From: Parabacteroides acidifaciens
GTDB taxonomy: Bacteria; Bacteroidota; Bacteroidia; Bacteroidales; Tannerellaceae
DNA: 64,000 nucleotides
NCBI RefSeq assembly: GCF_003363715.1
Contig: NZ_QREV01000020.1
Coordinates: 1-64,000 of the forward strand
Direction of reading: 5' to 3'
In this document: positions 42,321-52,804 of the stretch, piece by piece
Layout of the letters: the number at the start of each line of letters is the position of its first letter
How positions within the stretch are numbered: position 1 is the stretch's first letter
The notes under the pieces: model-generated
Databases searched by the model: none
Told to the model about the DNA's origin: nothing
The model's input: the letters and a program-made list of their open reading frames with translations, nothing else
Made by a program: the position numbers and the translations under genes

Positions 42321-44669
42321 ATGATGAAGGGAATCCAAATACTATATTTCATTTGTTTCATATTGCTCTTAGCCTCCTGTAGCTCGACTAAATTTGTCGG
42401 CGAAGGAGAATACCTGCTGGACAAAATCGAAATCGTATCGGATAATAAGACCTATAAGAATAACGAACTGAAACCCTATTTGCGACAGCAACCTAACTTC
42501 AAGGCGTTCGGATTGATGAAATGGCAGTTGTTCGTGTACGACTGGTCCGGGCGGAACGAGAAAAGATGGATCAACAAGCAGCTTCGCCGGATGGGAGAGG
42601 CGCCGGTTATCCTGGATACGACGCTGGTCACACAGTCGGTCGACGAGTTGGAACGTTTCTTTATCAATAAAGGGTATGTGAATGCGGATGTTTCGGCATC
42701 TATCGATACTTCAAAGCACAAGAAAGCGGTCGTGACGTATAATATCGTATCCAATACGCCTTATCGCATACATGACTATTCGATGGAACTGAGCGACCCG
42801 AAGATCGACAGCATTGCCCGGCTTAAGCCGCCCCACCGTTCGGTATTCGCCTCGGCTTTCCGTACCTATTCGGACGACTACACCTCTTTGATAAAAGACA
42901 GCGCCCTTTTTGACCGCGATGTGCTCGACAAGGAGCGGCAGCGTATCACGACCTTGCTTCGCCGGCGCGGATATTATGCCTTCAACCGTGATTATCTGTC
43001 CTATATCGCCGACAGTTCTTTCAACCGGAATATCGTGGACCTGGATATGCTGCTCAAGCCCTATCGGTTGCAAAAGCCGGACAGGAGCGTAGTCGATACG
43101 TTGCACCGACAGTACTTTATCAAGGATGTTTCGATCGTGACGGATTATAATCCCTTGACGTTAGAAGCGGATAATGAAATGCCGTATGATACGGTCAAAG
43201 CAGGCAATATCAATATCCTGTATGGCAAAAACGGAAGAAGTATCCGTCCGGGAGTCTTGCGCAAGAGCAACTATATCACGCCGGGACGCCTGTATAACGA
43301 GCGGACAATCGAGCAGACTTATTCCTCTTTTGCCACTTTGCGGGCTTTGCGCAATGTGAACATCCGCTTTTCAGAGGTAGAAGAAAACGACACCATGAAG
43401 CTGAGCTGTACCATTCTGACTTCGCCTGCCAAACTCCAAGGATTCGGGGTCGATGTTGAAGGGACGAACTCGGCGGGGGATTTTGGTTTTGCCTCCAGCT
43501 TGAATTATCAGCACCGTAATCTGTTCAAAGGCTCGGAAGTGTTTTCGGCCAAAGTCCGCGGCGCTTATGAGGCATTGTCCGGCAATCAGTCGGAAGGTAA
43601 TAATTTCTGGGAATTCGGAACCGAGGCTTCTATCTTGTTTCCCCGTTTTCTTTTCCCTTTCCTGAAAGAAGATTTCCGTCGTAAGATACGTGCGACTACC
43701 GAGTTGAAAATGAGTTACAGCATTCAAACCCGGCCGGAGTTCAAGCGGGCCATTGTTTCGGCCGGATGGAATTACATCTGGCAGGAGCGGAGCAATATGC
43801 AGGCACGCCATGTGTTCAAATTGTTGGATATCGATTATGTGCATCTTCCGAAGATCAGCCAGTCGTTTAGGGATTCGCTGCCCGAATCGACCTTGCTCTA
43901 CAATTTCACGGACCAGTTTATTTTGGGGACCGGATATACATATTCCTTTAACAACTATAATCCCCAGAACCGTTTGCGTAACACGCATTCCATGCGGCTG
44001 TCGTTCGAGATGGCGGGAAACCTGTTATATGCACTTTCTGCAATGACCAGAGCGGACAAAGATGATGAAGGGCGGTATAAGCTGTTTGGTATCAATTATG
44101 CCCAGTTTGTGAAAGGTGATGTGGACTTCAGTAAAAGTATTGTCTTGGACAGCCGTAATAAGTTGGCTTTCCATGTCGGTGTCGGCGTCGGTTATCCCTA
44201 TGGCAATTCGAAGATGCTGCCGTTCGAGCGCAGTTATTTTTCCGGCGGCGCGAACAGTGTCCGCGGATGGTCTGTCCGTTCGCTTGGTCCGGGCAGCATG
44301 CCGGCCGACTCGGTTAAGTCGTTCGCCCAGCAGGTCGGTGACATTCGTCTGGACCTGAACTTAGAGTATCGCACCAAGCTGTTCTGGAAATTCGAGATGG
44401 CCGCCTTCCTCGACGCCGGTAATATCTGGACCTTCCATAAGGATGAGAGCCGCCCGAACGGCAACTTCGACTTCTCCCGTTTCTACAGGGAGATCGCCGC
44501 TTCCTACGGATTAGGTCTCCGCCTCGATTTCGATTTCTTCCTGATCCGTTTCGACACCGGTATGAAAGCCTACAACCCGCAAGAAACCGGCAAAAAGAAA
44601 TGGGCCATCCTGCACCCCAACTTCCACGACAACTTCGCTTGGCATTTCGCGGTGGGGTATCCGTTCTGA
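42321..44669 (+). CDS. BamA/TamA-like (Omp85) outer-membrane protein
   Basis: The 782-residue protein has a lipoprotein-type signal (LLASCSS), POTRA-like repeats in the first ~330 residues (for example LDTTLVTQSVDELERFFINKG, in part, and YNIVSNTPYRIHDYSME), and an Omp85 barrel with FSGGANSVRGWSVRSLGPG (the conserved RGW-like loop motif) and a C-terminal strand ending HFAVGYPF. Length and lipoprotein anchor fit the Bacteroidota surface-antigen/TamA-like proteins rather than the essential BamA (no five POTRA set). It should help insert or export outer-membrane proteins. The exact role is open. Confidence 0.88.
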   Translation: MMKGIQILYFICFILLLASCSSTKFVGEGEYLLDKIEIVSDNKTYKNNELKPYLRQQPNFKAFGLMKWQLFVYDWSGRNEKRWINKQLRRMGEAPVILDTTLVTQSVDELERFFINKGYVNADVSASIDTSKHKKAVVTYNIVSNTPYRIHDYSMELSDPKIDSIARLKPPHRSVFASAFRTYSDDYTSLIKDSALFDRDVLDKERQRITTLLRRRGYYAFNRDYLSYIADSSFNRNIVDLDMLLKPYRLQKPDRSVVDTLHRQYFIKDVSIVTDYNPLTLEADNEMPYDTVKAGNINILYGKNGRSIRPGVLRKSNYITPGRLYNERTIEQTYSSFATLRALRNVNIRFSEVEENDTMKLSCTILTSPAKLQGFGVDVEGTNSAGDFGFASSLNYQHRNLFKGSEVFSAKVRGAYEALSGNQSEGNNFWEFGTEASILFPRFLFPFLKEDFRRKIRATTELKMSYSIQTRPEFKRAIVSAGWNYIWQERSNMQARHVFKLLDIDYVHLPKISQSFRDSLPESTLLYNFTDQFILGTGYTYSFNNYNPQNRLRNTHSMRLSFEMAGNLLYALSAMTRADKDDEGRYKLFGINYAQFVKGDVDFSKSIVLDSRNKLAFHVGVGVGYPYGNSKMLPFERSYFSGGANSVRGWSVRSLGPGSMPADSVKSFAQQVGDIRLDLNLEYRTKLFWKFEMAAFLDAGNIWTFHKDESRPNGNFDFSRFYREIAASYGLGLRLDFDFFLIRFDTGMKAYNPQETGKKKWAILHPNFHDNFAWHFAVGYPF

Positions 44670-44789
44670 TGGGTGGTGGATATATCCATTCTTGTGATTA
44701 TTTGAGAATATTCGTGAATTGGAACCTGTTTTTTTATCAGTAGGAACAGCCGATTTATAACAACTAAGGCGAAAAAGGGAATAAAAGCC

Positions 44790-44820
44790 TTTGCATATTC
44801 AAATAATAATACTACCTTTG
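44790..44820 (+). promoter_or_regulatory. Promoter of tRNA-Arg
   Basis: TTTG (44790-44793), 19 nt and TACCTTTG (44813-44820) match the Bacteroidota promoter exactly; the tRNA starts 16 nt later. The 120 nt before it (44670-44789) hold nothing else I can name. Confidence 0.8.
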
Positions 44821-44836
44821 CACCGCAAATAAGGAT

Positions 44837-44910
<74 letters not shown>

Positions 44911-44917
44911 CTTAGCA

Positions 44918-44958
44918 AAATCGCAAATAACTGTAATATAGTTGTTTGCGATTTTTTT
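44918..44958 (+). terminator. Terminator of tRNA-Arg
   Basis: AAATCGCAAATAACT (44918-44932) pairs with AGTTGTTTGCGATTT (44940-44954) with one G.U and runs into T residues to 44958. Just after it TTGCACAAC occurs twice (44971-44979, 44982-44990), a possible integrase-type core region beside a tRNA. Confidence 0.8.
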
Positions 44959-45015
44959 GATTTATATGAGTTGCACAACATTTGCACAACTTGATCTTTT
45001 GGAGTATTCTTGGTC

Positions 45016-45628
45016 CACCCGATAATCATTGGGGATAAATAAATTCATTATTTGGCAAAAGAGAGCCTGCGGCAGAGGGGGCTTATTGTAAAAAACGTAT
45101 TTTCCCGGTTCGAAAGACATCCGAAATAAAACCAATGTTAATCCGCTTTTTAGACCTCAAAAAGGGACTTTTTCCTCTTTTCCTGCACCTTATCGCCATG
45201 AAGAGGGACTTTGTCGCTCTGATCCGGCACTTTGTTGCCCTGAAGTCGGACTTCATATAGTACGAAGTCAACCTTCAGAGCGATGAAGTGCCGGGTCAAG
45301 GCTATTTTCTGCGCACCTCACGGCAACCAGTCTCCAAAATTTCCTTGAGATATTTGGAGCGTCGTCCGTTTTATTTTGAAATATTCGATTCTCCGGGAGT
45401 TAAGGTTTATCACTTTGCCGATATTTTCTGTTTTCGGTAATCAAATTGTACTCTTTTTCAGACAATCTGCGCACCTCACTCCATCTGTTGTCAGTAAAGA
45501 AGATTAAAACCGTGAAAAGAGTCAATCCAAAATGGATCAAGATTTCGGACGAAATAGAAAAACGCCCAAAAAGAGGGTTATTGTATAATTTGCCTCATCC
45601 TTGTGGCTATCCCCAATGATTTTGGGTG
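45016..45628 (+). mobile_element. MITE-like element carrying dispersed-element copy IV (type B core)
   Basis: The left end CACCCGATAATCATTGGGGA (TA follows; 45016-45037) and the right end, the reverse complement of CACCC-AAAATCATTGGGGATA (45608-45628), are terminal inverted repeats with one indel. Between them lies a full copy of the 0.55-kb dispersed element (about 45056-45580), with a core at 45178-45300 made of five consecutive 21-nt units (ATCGCCATGAAGAGGGACTT.., GTCGCTCTGATCCGGCACTT.., GTTGCCCTGAAGTCGGACTT.. and two inverted-type units). No transposase is encoded, so it would be moved in trans. A clear target-site duplication is not visible. Confidence 0.7.
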
Positions 45629-45635
45629 AGCCAGT

Positions 45636-45674
45636 ATCTGTCTAAAAGTCGACAAAATACGATTTTAGACAGAT
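45636..45674. promoter_or_regulatory. Perfect 12-bp inverted repeat upstream of the RhaM-like gene
   Basis: ATCTGTCTAAAA (45636-45647) and TTTTAGACAGAT (45663-45674) are perfect inverted repeats with a 15-nt centre. It lies 30 nt before the TAACTTTG box (45704-45711), so it may be an operator; it may equally be the end of another repeat, as it directly abuts the MITE. Confidence 0.5.
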
Positions 45675-45703
45675 AATATATCTGGGCTATAAGAATGATT
45701 GTG

Positions 45704-45711
45704 TAACTTTG
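45704..45711 (+). promoter_or_regulatory. -7 promoter box of the RhaM-like gene
   Basis: TAACTTTG lies 29 nt before the ATG at 45741. Confidence 0.5.
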
Positions 45712-45740
45712 TTAATCAAATTGGCACTAATAAATAAGAA

Positions 45741-46130
45741 ATGGAAGAAACAAAATGCGGTTACAGGGTTAAAGAATATAGCGGGCCTGTGAAAAGATAT
45801 TGCCAGACGTTGGAGTTGAAGGATAATCCGGAGTTGATCGACGAATATGTCCAGTGGCATAGTGAGGCGAAGTCCTGGCCGGAGATAAGAGATGGCATTC
45901 GGGCTGTCGGTATCCTGGAAATGGAAATTTATCTGTTGGGTTCCCGCTTGTTTATGATTGTTGAGACTCCACTCGATTTTGATTGGGATTCGGCTATGGC
46001 AAAGTTAAACACATTGCCGCGTCAGGCCGAATGGGAGAGTTTTGTCGCCCGTTTCCAAAAAACATTGCCGAATGCCTCTTCGGCGGAAAAATGGACGTTG
46101 ATGGAACGGATTTTTTATTTATATCCATAA
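45741..46130 (+). CDS. L-rhamnose mutarotase family protein
   Basis: The 129-residue protein of the RhaM/DUF718 dimeric alpha-beta barrel family interconverts alpha and beta forms of a 6-deoxy-sugar. Seen: RYCQTLELKDNPELIDEYV with the candidate catalytic His40 (QWH), WPEIRDGIRAVGILEMEIYL (in part) and RLFMIVETPLDFDW, all at the family's expected positions. No rhamnose or fucose catabolic genes are in the window, so it stands alone; the sugar could be rhamnose or fucose. It is convergent with dinB, with only 22 nt between them. Confidence 0.82.
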   Translation: MEETKCGYRVKEYSGPVKRYCQTLELKDNPELIDEYVQWHSEAKSWPEIRDGIRAVGILEMEIYLLGSRLFMIVETPLDFDWDSAMAKLNTLPRQAEWESFVARFQKTLPNASSAEKWTLMERIFYLYP

Positions 46131-46152
46131 AGGGACTTTGGACATGGCATAG

Positions 46153-47237
<1,085 letters not shown>

Positions 47238-47238
<1 letters not shown>

Positions 47239-48821
47239 TAAAATCCGTTCATCGGAATTAAGACTGTCGGAATTAATAATATGAATCCGACTACCACTAA
47301 AAGCAGAATAAACTTCCAAGCCCACCGGAACCATTTGTCATAGGGGATGCGGCTTACTCCCAGCACGGCAATCAGTACTCCCGAAGTAGGGGTGATCAGA
47401 TTGGTAAATCCGTCTCCGAACTGGAAAGCCATGACAGTTGCCTGCTTGGATAATCTGATCAGATCGGAGAAAGGAGCCATTATAGGCATGGTCAGTGCTG
47501 CTTTGGCACTTCCCGACGGAATGACCAGGTTGATCAATGTCTGAATAACATACATCATGCCGACAGTTGCCACCTGTCCGAGTCCTTCCATCCCTTTTGC
47601 CAAGCTGTAAAGGATCGTATCGATGACAAGACCGTCTTTCAAGATAACAATAATACCTCCTGCCAGACCTACTACCAATGCAGCACTCATAATATCTTTG
47701 CATCCGTCCAGAAAAAGCTTGACCAGCTCATTCGGTGTCCGGTTGTTAGCAATGCCGGCTGCCAGCCCGAGTGCAAAGAACAGTGTTGCAATCTCCATGA
47801 TATACCAGCCATATCCCATAACCCCGGTTATCAGATAAAAGATTGTGAAGAACAATAGGTTCAGAATATATAAATGAACTGTTTTGCGTAAGGCAAATAC
47901 GGAAGACAGGATGAAAGCGACTGTTAAGACAGGCAGGAGAGGAAGCCCTTTGATCAGACTGTTCCCGATCTGCAAAGTCGTAGTCGGGTATAAAGCGGCA
48001 AAGACGATCTGTACGGCAGTCAATATTCCAAAGCATATCCAGGCTGCTCGCGGTGTATGATAGACTACATCCAATGAATTGTTGCTGTGCAGATCTCTCC
48101 AATATTTATCCTCTTCGTACACCGGTGAGGACTGCGGGTCTTTTTTAACTTTAGCGGCATATCGGAGTATCCAGGTGAAACCGATAGCATTGATGACTAT
48201 CCAACAGAATATCCGGTATTCGATTCCCGAGAAAAGGGGAATACCGGCCAGCCCTTGTGCGATACCGATTGTGAATGGGTTTAGTATGGCACCGGCAAAT
48301 CCTAACCCGGCAGCGACAAAGACCATGCAGACTCCGGTAATAGAATCATATCCCATCGAAATTGCCATCGGAACAAGAACCAGGCAAAACGCAATCGTTT
48401 CTTCGCTCATGCCAAATACAGCTCCGAAAATGCTGAACAATAACATGATGGATGTCAATAAGAAGTTTTCGACTCCAATCTTGCGCAATAACCGGTTATT
48501 CTCCATCTTCCGGGTGCGGCGCAGGAAACTGACTGTACCGATATCGAAAGCCTTGCTGTCGTTGACAATCCAGAAAGCCCCTCCGATGATCAGGATAAAG
48601 ACGATGATGTCCGCCCTCTCGACAAATCCTTTATAGAAGGCAGAGAACACTTGCCAGGTTTGCGGGATATGTTTTACTGCTTCGTAAACAACCGTTTTCT
48701 CTCCGGCTGCATTGATGCTTTCCTTGTATTGCCCGCCTGGAATCACCCAAGTGAGGACTGCACAGAACAGGATGATGTAGAATATAATAACGTATGTATG
48801 CGGAATTTGTCTCTTTTTCAT
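47238..48821 (-). CDS. YfcC/AbgT-like family membrane carrier (putative amino-acid or C4-dicarboxylate transporter)
   Basis: The 527-residue inner-membrane protein with about 12 transmembrane helices starts MKKRQIPHTYVIIFYIILFC at ATG 48821-48819. The start of the family is typical (PHTYVIIFYI, ending VIPGGQY), as are the inner hairpin motif GMSEETIAFC, NPFTIGIAQGLAGIP, and the second hairpin NLVIPSGSAKAALTMPIMAP (with LITPTSGVLIAVLG later). The YfcC group is related to arginine/ornithine and C4-dicarboxylate carriers; the substrate cannot be read. It overlaps rmuC by 4 nt (ATGA) and dinB by 1 nt, so three unrelated functions share one mRNA. Confidence 0.88.
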
Positions 48822-50092
48822 AAGCTGTTTTCGTCTTCTTCGTCTGTTAATGATCCGATCTCGGGAAGGACGGAACGTGCTTCCCTGTCGCTGAGCGTAT
48901 CCACGTCTTTCAGCTTGCGTTGGATTGCACGGGTACGGGTCCCCAATACTTCTTCTATTTGTCCGCTGGCTGTTTGCAGGTTCTTTTGTGCTTTTTCCAG
49001 CATACCACCGACTTTCTCGAATTCTTTCTTGACAGCTCCCAGGATTGTCCATACTTCACCGGAATGTTTCTGGATGGCAAGGGTACGGAATCCCATTTGC
49101 AGGCTGTTCAGGATGGCGGCAAGCGTCGTCGGGCCGGTTACCACCACTTTGTAGTTTCGTTGCAGTTCTTCCAGCAGGGAGGAACGGCGCACGACTTCCG
49201 CATAGATTCCTTCGAACGGAAGGAACATGATTCCGAAATCGGTTGTTGCCGGAGGTGCCAGGTATTTGTCGGAAATATCTTTTGCCATCTTCTTGATGGT
49301 TGTTTCCAGTAATTTTCCCGCTGCTTCTATGGCTTGGGTGTCGGCCTGGTCATAGGCATCCAAAAGTTGTTCGTAAACGTCTTTCGGGAATTTGGCATCT
49401 ATCGGCAGATACACATATTCGCGTACATCGTCGCGTCCCGGCAACTTGACGGCAAACTCGACAACGGCATCCGAACCTTTACGGGTATGCACATTGGCTT
49501 CGTATTGTTCCGGCGCCAATAGTTGTTCGAGGAGCATGCTAAGCTGAATCTCTCCGATGTTGCCGCGCGTCTTTACATTGCTGAGGACACGTTTTAAGCC
49601 GCCGACATCCTGTGCCAGCGTTTGCATTTCTCCAAGTCCCTTCTGCACGCTTTCCAGCTGTTCGGTGACAAGGCGGAAAGATTGACCGATCCGGTCGTTC
49701 AGCGTCTTTTGCAGTTTCTCATCTACTGTGACACGGATTTCTTCCAGTCTTTTTTCCGTGTTGGCGACCAATAAACGCTGCTGTTCGTCCAGGTTGGCAA
49801 ATTTTTCCCGTTGCAGGTTGTTAAAGGAAGCAATACCCCGTTCGAAAGTTTCTCTGAATTCACTCATGGAATGTGTGAGTTCTTCTCGGTTATCACGGGC
49901 GACAATACGGCTTTCTTCACGGTTAAGGCGAAAGTCTTCCCGAAAGTTTTTTTCGATGCGCTCGAAAGAACGTTGCATTTCGTCCAACAACCGTTTTAGT
50001 TCGTCTGCAGTGTCCGAATGCTCTTTCCGGAGGCGGAAGATAAGTTGTAAGGCAATGATAATGACAAGTAAGCAAATAATCAACCCATTCAT
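48818..50092 (-). CDS. rmuC: DNA recombination protein RmuC
   Basis: The 424-residue protein has an N-terminal membrane anchor (MNGLIICLLVIIIALQLIF), a long coiled-coil (about 20-150) and the RmuC nuclease-like core: LSNVKTRGNIGEIQLSMLLE, VEFAVKLPGRDDVREYVYLP, IDAKFPKDVYEQLLDAYDQA and PFEGIYAEVVRRSSLLEELQ, each as contiguous text. It limits inversions and other recombination between repeats. First gene of the operon with yfcC and dinB, a DNA-maintenance pairing at the two ends. Confidence 0.94.
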   Translation of the reverse strand: MNGLIICLLVIIIALQLIFRLRKEHSDTADELKRLLDEMQRSFERIEKNFREDFRLNREESRIVARDNREELTHSMSEFRETFERGIASFNNLQREKFANLDEQQRLLVANTEKRLEEIRVTVDEKLQKTLNDRIGQSFRLVTEQLESVQKGLGEMQTLAQDVGGLKRVLSNVKTRGNIGEIQLSMLLEQLLAPEQYEANVHTRKGSDAVVEFAVKLPGRDDVREYVYLPIDAKFPKDVYEQLLDAYDQADTQAIEAAGKLLETTIKKMAKDISDKYLAPPATTDFGIMFLPFEGIYAEVVRRSSLLEELQRNYKVVVTGPTTLAAILNSLQMGFRTLAIQKHSGEVWTILGAVKKEFEKVGGMLEKAQKNLQTASGQIEEVLGTRTRAIQRKLKDVDTLSDREARSVLPEIGSLTDEEDENSL

Positions 50093-50180
50093 GTTTTTCT
50101 ATTTTGGCTCAAAGATAGAAAAAGAGTTATCGTGTATAGTAATTAAAAAGAGTTAAAAAAAGAAACATTCTTCTGAAACC

Positions 50181-50213
50181 TTTGTTTAAGTTATACAAAG
50201 CAGCTTATATTTG
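50181..50213 (+). promoter_or_regulatory. Promoter of tpx
   Basis: TTTG (50181-50184), 21 nt and TATATTTG (50206-50213) lie 39 nt before the ATG at 50253. Confidence 0.6.
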
Positions 50214-50252
50214 TAAGCCGCTTTTGATGTAGCACATAAAATACAATAAAAG

Positions 50253-50756
50253 ATGGCAAAAATAACATTTAAAGGTAATGCCGTAAATACAAACGGTTCA
50301 TTGCCCGCAGTTGGAGCAGAGGCTCCTGATTTTAAAGGTGTGAAAAGTGATTTATCAGAATTGCATCTGAAAGAGTTAAAAGGTAAGAAAGTTGTAATTA
50401 ACGTATTTCCGAGTTTAGACACAGCTGTGTGTGCCGCTTCGGTAAGACGTTTCAATAAAGAAGCCGCTTCTCTTCCGAATACTGTGGTGCTTGCCGTTTC
50501 AAAGGATTTACCTTTTGCACAAGGACGTTTCTGTACCACGGAAGGTATTGATAAAGTGATTCCGCTTTCTGCATTCCGTTGTTCTTGTTTTGAAGATAGG
50601 TACGGGATGCTGATGGTTGACGGTCCGCTGAAAGGTTTATTAGCCCGTGGCGTGATAGTAGTCGACGAAGCAGGTAAGATTGTTTATGAGGAACTGGTTT
50701 CCGAAATAACGAACGAACCGAATTACGAAGCCGCAATTGCTTCGCTAAAAAACTAA
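50253..50756 (+). CDS. tpx: Thiol peroxidase
   Basis: The 167-residue atypical 2-Cys peroxiredoxin reduces hydroperoxides with thioredoxin, linking it to trxB elsewhere in the window. The peroxidatic Cys60 stands in PSLDTAVCAASVRRFN and the resolving Cys94 in GRFCTTEG; both match the family positions. Length is normal. A clear terminator follows at 50806-50843. As an oxidative-stress gene it may be under OxyR control, but I see no defined operator. Confidence 0.96.
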   Translation: MAKITFKGNAVNTNGSLPAVGAEAPDFKGVKSDLSELHLKELKGKKVVINVFPSLDTAVCAASVRRFNKEAASLPNTVVLAVSKDLPFAQGRFCTTEGIDKVIPLSAFRCSCFEDRYGMLMVDGPLKGLLARGVIVVDEAGKIVYEELVSEITNEPNYEAAIASLKN

Positions 50757-50805
50757 TTAAGTAGATTATTGTTTTTCATTGGTTAAAGTTAAGGGTTAGT
50801 GTAGG

Positions 50806-50843
50806 AGGTCGTCGGATGTGAATCCCGCGACCTTCGTTTTTTT
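50806..50843 (+). terminator. Terminator of tpx
   Basis: AGGTCG (50806-50811) pairs with CGACCT (50828-50833), with an inner GGAT/ATCC stem, and seven T residues (50837-50843) follow. Confidence 0.8.
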
Positions 50844-50889
50844 AGGACAGTTTGCCATCTCGGATTTTCTTTGTATACTTGCACCGATT

Positions 50890-52107
50890 ATGAATAACTG
50901 GAAAAAAGTATTCGCTATTATATGGACCGGGCAGTTTTTCTCTATCCTGACCAGCTCGATCGTCAATTTTGCAATTGTCTTATGGCTTAGTTTTGAAACA
51001 AAGTCGGCTGAAGTCTTGGCTTTAGCCACTATTGCGGCTATGCTTCCTCAATCTATATTGGGGCTGTTTACTGGCATTTTTGTGGACCGTTGGAAAAGGA
51101 AATTGGTGATGATTCTGGCCGATAGTTTTATTGCGTTTTGTACGATGCTCCTGGCAGTGTTGTTCTATCTGGATATTGCAAAGCTCGGTCATGTTTATCT
51201 TTTGCTGGCATTGCGGTCGGTCGGTTCGGCTTTCCATATGCCGGCCATGCAAGCCTCCGTCCCTTTGCTGGCTCCCAAATCCGAACTGATCCGGATTGCC
51301 GGTATCAATCAGATCATCCAGTCTGTCTGTAATATTGCCGGACCGGCTTTAGCGGCTCTTTTCATCTCTTTTATGAAGATGACGAATATCCTGATGATGG
51401 ATGTGATCGGGGCGGCATTAGCCTGTACGTCGCTATTGTTCGTGACGATCCCTGATCCTGAAAATGCGGAGAGGACCCAAAAGGTCCGGTTGCTGAAAGA
51501 GGCGAAGGAGGCTTTCACGGAGGTACGCCGTCAAAACGGCTTGTCGTGGTTGTTCGCCCTTTCTATCTTGGGTACATTCTTCATTATGCCGGTGAGCGTG
51601 TTGTATCCGCTGATGACACTTAACCATTATTCGGGGAATGCCTACCAGATCAGCCTTGTTGAGGTTGCCTGGGGGATCGGGGCATTGATGGGAGGTACTT
51701 TCCTGGGGATGAAGAAGTTTCATTTGAATGAGATTTCTCTGATTAACTGGATGTATATCCTGTTGGGGGTTACGTTTCTTTTATCTGGAATTCTGCCTGT
51801 TTCAGGATATCCGCTGTTTGTCATACTAACGGCAGTAGGAGGGGTTTCCGGTTCTCTTTATATGGCTTCTTTTACAACAGTGGTCCAGACCCGTATCGAT
51901 CCGGCAGTGATGGGACGTGTATTCTCTTTTTATATGAGTGTAAATATGCTCCCTTCCATGATCGGGTTGTTGAGTACCGGCTTTCTTGCCGATACGATCG
52001 GTATCGGCAATACGTTTATGATCGGCGGGGTTTTAGTCGGGCTGATTGGAGTTGTGTCGTTCTTTGTGCCTTCGATCGACGATTTGAGACGTAGTTTCCG
52101 GAAATAA
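50890..52107 (+). CDS. MFS transporter, macrolide-efflux-like
   Basis: The 405-residue inner-membrane carrier has 12 predicted helices. It begins MNNWKKVFAIIWTGQFFSIL; the ATG at 50890 lies 8 nt after TATACTTG (50874-50881). The cytoplasmic motif between helices 2 and 3, GIFVDRWKRKLVMILAD, is the MFS motif A; the first helices with SSIVNFAIVLWL resemble the MFS_3/MefA-like efflux group. Substrate unknown; drug or metabolite export is the family norm. Convergent with the response regulator gene, 4 nt apart. Confidence 0.85.
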   Translation: MNNWKKVFAIIWTGQFFSILTSSIVNFAIVLWLSFETKSAEVLALATIAAMLPQSILGLFTGIFVDRWKRKLVMILADSFIAFCTMLLAVLFYLDIAKLGHVYLLLALRSVGSAFHMPAMQASVPLLAPKSELIRIAGINQIIQSVCNIAGPALAALFISFMKMTNILMMDVIGAALACTSLLFVTIPDPENAERTQKVRLLKEAKEAFTEVRRQNGLSWLFALSILGTFFIMPVSVLYPLMTLNHYSGNAYQISLVEVAWGIGALMGGTFLGMKKFHLNEISLINWMYILLGVTFLLSGILPVSGYPLFVILTAVGGVSGSLYMASFTTVVQTRIDPAVMGRVFSFYMSVNMLPSMIGLLSTGFLADTIGIGNTFMIGGVLVGLIGVVSFFVPSIDDLRRSFRK

Positions 52108-52111
52108 TCTC

Positions 52112-52804
52112 TTAAAGCTGTTCGTTGATCAGCTTGTACCCGATACCTCTCACATTCAGAATCTTGATGTGAGGGTCTTTCTCCAATTTGTGGCGCAGTT
52201 TGGTGATAAAGACATGCAGGCTGCGCGCATTGTAAAAACTGTCGTCTCCCCACAGGTTTAGCAGGATGTCTTTGCTGTAAATCGGCTGGTTTTCGCTTTT
52301 GCATAAACGTTTCAGTATCTCGGATTCTTTAAAGGACAGTGTATCGCTTTCACCGGCTATCAGCAGTGTCTGGGTTTTAGGATAGAAGGTGTACAGGCCG
52401 ATTTCATAAAACTCGGCTTTTTCTTCTTCCGTCTTGCTTTTGATAAGGAGCGCTTTGGCCCGTACCACTAACTCGCGCAGGCTGAAAGGCTTGCGTACGT
52501 AATCGTTTGCACCCAACTCGAAGCCTGAGACAATATCGTCGGTGGAGGAACGGGCGCTGAGAAAGAGCACCGGGACCTCTTTGTCTTCTTTTCGTATCCG
52601 CCGGATCATTTCAAATCCGTCTATTTCCGGCATCATGACATCGGCTATGATCAGGTCGGGATGTTGTTTGTAGAAACAGTCGATCCCTTGCAGGCCGTTA
52701 CAGGCTGTTATAACCAGATATCCCTCTTCCTCTAACGCATCCTTGATGATCATGGAGAGGGTTACTTCGTCTTCTACTACTAATATTGACTTTTTATCTT
52801 TCAT
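52112..52804 (-). CDS. OmpR-family response regulator
   Basis: The 230-residue two-domain regulator has a receiver (1-120) with the acidic pocket in VVEDE, the phosphorylated Asp55 in IIADVMMPEIDG and Lys in VRKPFSLREL, and a winged-helix DNA-binding domain (about 135-230) with LSFKESEILKRLCKSENQPI and ARSLHVFITKLRHKLE. ATG 52804-52802 (MKDKKSILVV) is the natural start. It overlaps the kinase gene by 11 nt and is its cognate partner. It may bind the palindrome at 54333-54378. Confidence 0.92.
   Translation of the reverse strand: MKDKKSILVVEDEVTLSMIIKDALEEEGYLVITACNGLQGIDCFYKQHPDLIIADVMMPEIDGFEMIRRIRKEDKEVPVLFLSARSSTDDIVSGFELGANDYVRKPFSLRELVVRAKALLIKSKTEEEKAEFYEIGLYTFYPKTQTLLIAGESDTLSFKESEILKRLCKSENQPIYSKDILLNLWGDDSFYNARSLHVFITKLRHKLEKDPHIKILNVRGIGYKLINEQL

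Noticed and set aside
45178-45300. Possible CRISPR-like array from the 21-nt units
   Set aside because: Units are contiguous without spacers and partly inverted; it is a minisatellite core.
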